In this document: positions 6,707 to 7,785 of the stretch, piece after piece
How positions within the stretch are numbered: the stretch's first letter is position 1
How the letters are laid out: every line of letters starts with the position of its first letter
DNA from: JBOGIF01 sp050742415
GTDB lineage: Bacteria > Actinomycetota > Acidimicrobiia > Acidimicrobiales > AC-14
Length of the DNA stretch: 7,785 nt
Assembly: GCA_050742415.1 (NCBI GenBank)
Contig: JBOGIF010000180.1
Span: 1-7,785, forward strand
Direction: 5' to 3'
The notes under the pieces: model-generated
Told to the model about the DNA's origin: nothing
Seen by the model: only the letters and a program-made list of their open reading frames with translations
The model's database searches: none
Translations under genes and position numbers: made by a program

Positions 6707-7366
6707 ATGCCGCACCAACCGAGTACTACCGCTCAGCCAGAAGTCTCGGACGACTGCTTGGCGGCCGAGGCCCGTCGCGGCGAGGTCGAGGCCCTCAACA
6801 CGCTCCTGCTCCGCTACCGACGCTTTGCCCGGATGAAGGCGAGGGGCTATTTCCTGGCCGGCGGCGACATCGACGATGTCGAGCAGGAAGGCATGATCGG
6901 GCTCTTCAAGGCCATCCGCGACTTCCGGCCGGACCGTGAGGCGTCGTTCCGGGCGTTCGCCGAGCTGTGCATCACCCGCCAGATCATCACGGCCATAAAA
7001 ACGGCTACCCGCCAGAAGCATCGACCCCTCAACCAGTACGTCTCCCTGTGGGGGCTGCGCCTGCTCGACGACCCGACCGAGCACTTCCTGGAGGAGCTCT
7101 TCGAGCACAACGTGCCGGATCCGGCCGACGAGATCGTGTCCTCCGAAGGCCTGGCCGACATGCAGAGATCCCTGGCCGACATGCTCTCCGGCCTGGAGGT
7201 CGACGTGCTCCGGCTGTACGTGGAGGGTTGGACCTACCAGGAGATAAGCGAGGAGCTCGGCCGCCACGTGAAGTCGATCGACAACGCTCTCCAACGGATC
7301 AAGCGCAAGGTCGAGGGCCACCTTGCGGAGCGGGACTCGGCCGAGCTGCCGGTAGCCGTCGCCTGA
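6707..7366 (+). CDS. sigH: RNA polymerase sigma factor, Bacillus SigH (Spo0H)-like
   Basis: A 219-residue alternative sigma factor with regions 2 and 4 only, so no sigma-1.1 or sigma-3 domain. Region 2 spans about residues 27-108 and includes ARGYFLAGGDIDDVEQEGMI (core-binding) and TRQIITAIKTATRQKH (region 2.4, -10 recognition). That last block is identical to B. subtilis SigH as I recall it. Region 4 (about 153-206) has the helix-turn-helix TYQEISEELGRHVKSIDNAL, again near-identical to SigH. The linker (about 110-150) is acidic and differs from Bacillus, with a WGLRLLDDP segment. ATG 6707 has a strong AGGAG. No anti-sigma gene is adjacent. The gene follows rlmB, as in Bacillus (there with yacP between). 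The name is by similarity: mycobacterial SigH is an unrelated ECF factor, and no sporulation role should be assumed. Confidence 0.92.
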   Translation: MPHQPSTTAQPEVSDDCLAAEARRGEVEALNTLLLRYRRFARMKARGYFLAGGDIDDVEQEGMIGLFKAIRDFRPDREASFRAFAELCITRQIITAIKTATRQKHRPLNQYVSLWGLRLLDDPTEHFLEELFEHNVPDPADEIVSSEGLADMQRSLADMLSGLEVDVLRLYVEGWTYQEISEELGRHVKSIDNALQRIKRKVEGHLAERDSAELPVAVA

Positions 7367-7587
7367 CGGCCCTTATGCGGGGTGTGAACGAGTCAGCCTG
7401 ACCCGGGGTCGGCGGCCGGTCCACCTCAGCTGTAGGCGCCCGCCGGCACCGGTGGCCGGTCGGCCGTGCCTCCGTCAGAGCGGAGCCGGTGCGCCGTGCG
7501 CGCACACTCTTCGGCGTCGGGCCCCCAGCACAGCTTGATTCCAGCCGAGGCCGGCCCTCTGCCGCCGTGGGTCCGGCCGCCTAGATC
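7367..7587. other. Convergent intergenic spacer, GC-rich with possible stem structures
   Basis: This 221-bp gap lies between the sigma gene and the converging VOC gene. I see no tRNA (no GTTCRA-type T-loop on either strand), no coding frame with family features, and no T-run of an intrinsic terminator. It contains GC-rich complements: CTCCG (7470-7474) with CGGAG (7481-7485), and GCACCGG (7446-7452) with CCGGTGC (7486-7492), which can nest. There is also a perfect 10-bp palindrome GTGCGCGCAC (7496-7505). Such repeats are common by chance at this GC content. Confidence 0.5.
7446..7492. terminator. Possible U-less terminator stem between convergent genes
   Basis: A 7-bp outer stem (GCACCGG/CCGGTGC) encloses a 5-bp stem-loop (CTCCG, loop TCAGAG, CGGAG), with unpaired bases on the 5' side. 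Its position 80 bp after the sigma gene stop suits a terminator, but no poly-T follows in either direction. Confidence 0.25.
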
Positions 7588-7785
7588 TCAGAGCACGGGG
7601 TGGCCGTACATCTCCCCGAGAGGGTCGGCGATGAGCTCCAGCCGGGCACCGTCAGGGTCGTGGAAGTACATGGAGGTGCCGCTCTCGAGCTGGTACGGCA
7701 CTCCGGCGGCGGCGAGCCTCTGCCTCGCCTCCTCCCACTTGTCGGCGTCGATGGAGATGGCGATGTGGTGCAGACCGCCCAAAAC
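7588..7785 (-). CDS. VOC (glyoxalase/bleomycin resistance fold) family protein, C-terminal module, truncated by window
   Basis: The last 65 codons of a gene that enters from the right edge on the minus strand. The visible part is one beta-alpha-beta-beta-beta module of the vicinal-oxygen-chelate fold. Strand 1 is LHHIAISI with a His at the usual metal-ligand position, then a helix KWEEARQRLAAAGV, and strands ending MYFHDPDGARLELIADP with the Glu of LEL as the second likely ligand. The FxDPDGxxLEL signature is typical of the family. The TTG at 7782 is an internal Leu codon, not the start, because the frame continues to the window edge. The first module must lie outside. Substrate cannot be judged; VOC proteins include glyoxalases, dioxygenases, epimerases and resistance proteins. 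It is transcribed against the cluster and marks the end of the conserved gene order. Confidence 0.85.
   Translation of the reverse strand, partial: VLGGLHHIAISIDADKWEEARQRLAAAGVPYQLESGTSMYFHDPDGARLELIADPLGEMYGHPVL

Noticed and set aside
6367..6939. A 190-codon + strand frame bridging rlmB, the sigH promoter and sigH
   Set aside because: It overlaps two recognised genes out of frame, has arginine-rich low-complexity composition, and would cross the promoter region.
7367..7587. Possible tRNA gene after sigH, as expected in some related gene orders
   Set aside because: No acceptor/T-loop pattern was found on either strand. The only TTGATTCC-like string lacks a pairing T-stem.

Overview
The window is about 7.8 kb of very GC-rich DNA and reads as a housekeeping cluster from an actinobacterium. 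Three things point there: the GC-rich third codon positions, the actinobacterial CarD (tryptophan at residue 85, Mtb-like length), and a DUF3153/LppM-like lipoprotein. A Bacillus SigH-like sigma factor placed after rlmB suggests a deep-branching class such as Acidimicrobiia or a relative. That class assignment is inference; the sequence does not prove it.

Layout. Eight gene bodies run on the + strand from base 1 to 7366, tightly packed: clpC (3' part only), an LppM-like lipoprotein gene, radA, disA, carD, ispD, ispF and rlmB. A 93-bp gap then holds a strong housekeeping-type promoter and a structured leader ahead of a sigH-like sigma factor gene. After a 221-bp GC-rich convergent spacer, the 3' end of a VOC/glyoxalase-fold gene lies on the - strand and runs off the right edge. 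No mobile element, CRISPR array, tRNA, rRNA or prophage gene is visible.

How the genes fit together. ClpC is the unfoldase of the Clp protease. RadA and DisA link recombination and branched-DNA sensing to cyclic di-AMP synthesis. CarD stabilises RNA polymerase open complexes. IspD and IspF are two steps of the MEP isoprenoid pathway. RlmB methylates 23S rRNA. The SigH-like protein redirects RNA polymerase. The order clpC-radA-disA-x-ispD-ispF-x-rlmB-x-sigH is the same backbone as the Bacillus subtilis clpC-to-sigH region as I recall it. Here carD sits where yacL is in Bacillus, a lipoprotein gene is inserted before radA, and gltX/cysE/cysS/mrnC/yacP are absent.

No undescribed defence or mobile system is evident. 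The points worth a second look are modest: a lipoprotein gene with no canonical start upstream of its signal peptide, a leaderless-looking disA start, the sigH promoter and leader, substitutions in otherwise conserved motifs of RadA (KHRFG) and IspF (KAKRAE), and the mixed Firmicute/actinobacterial gene order.
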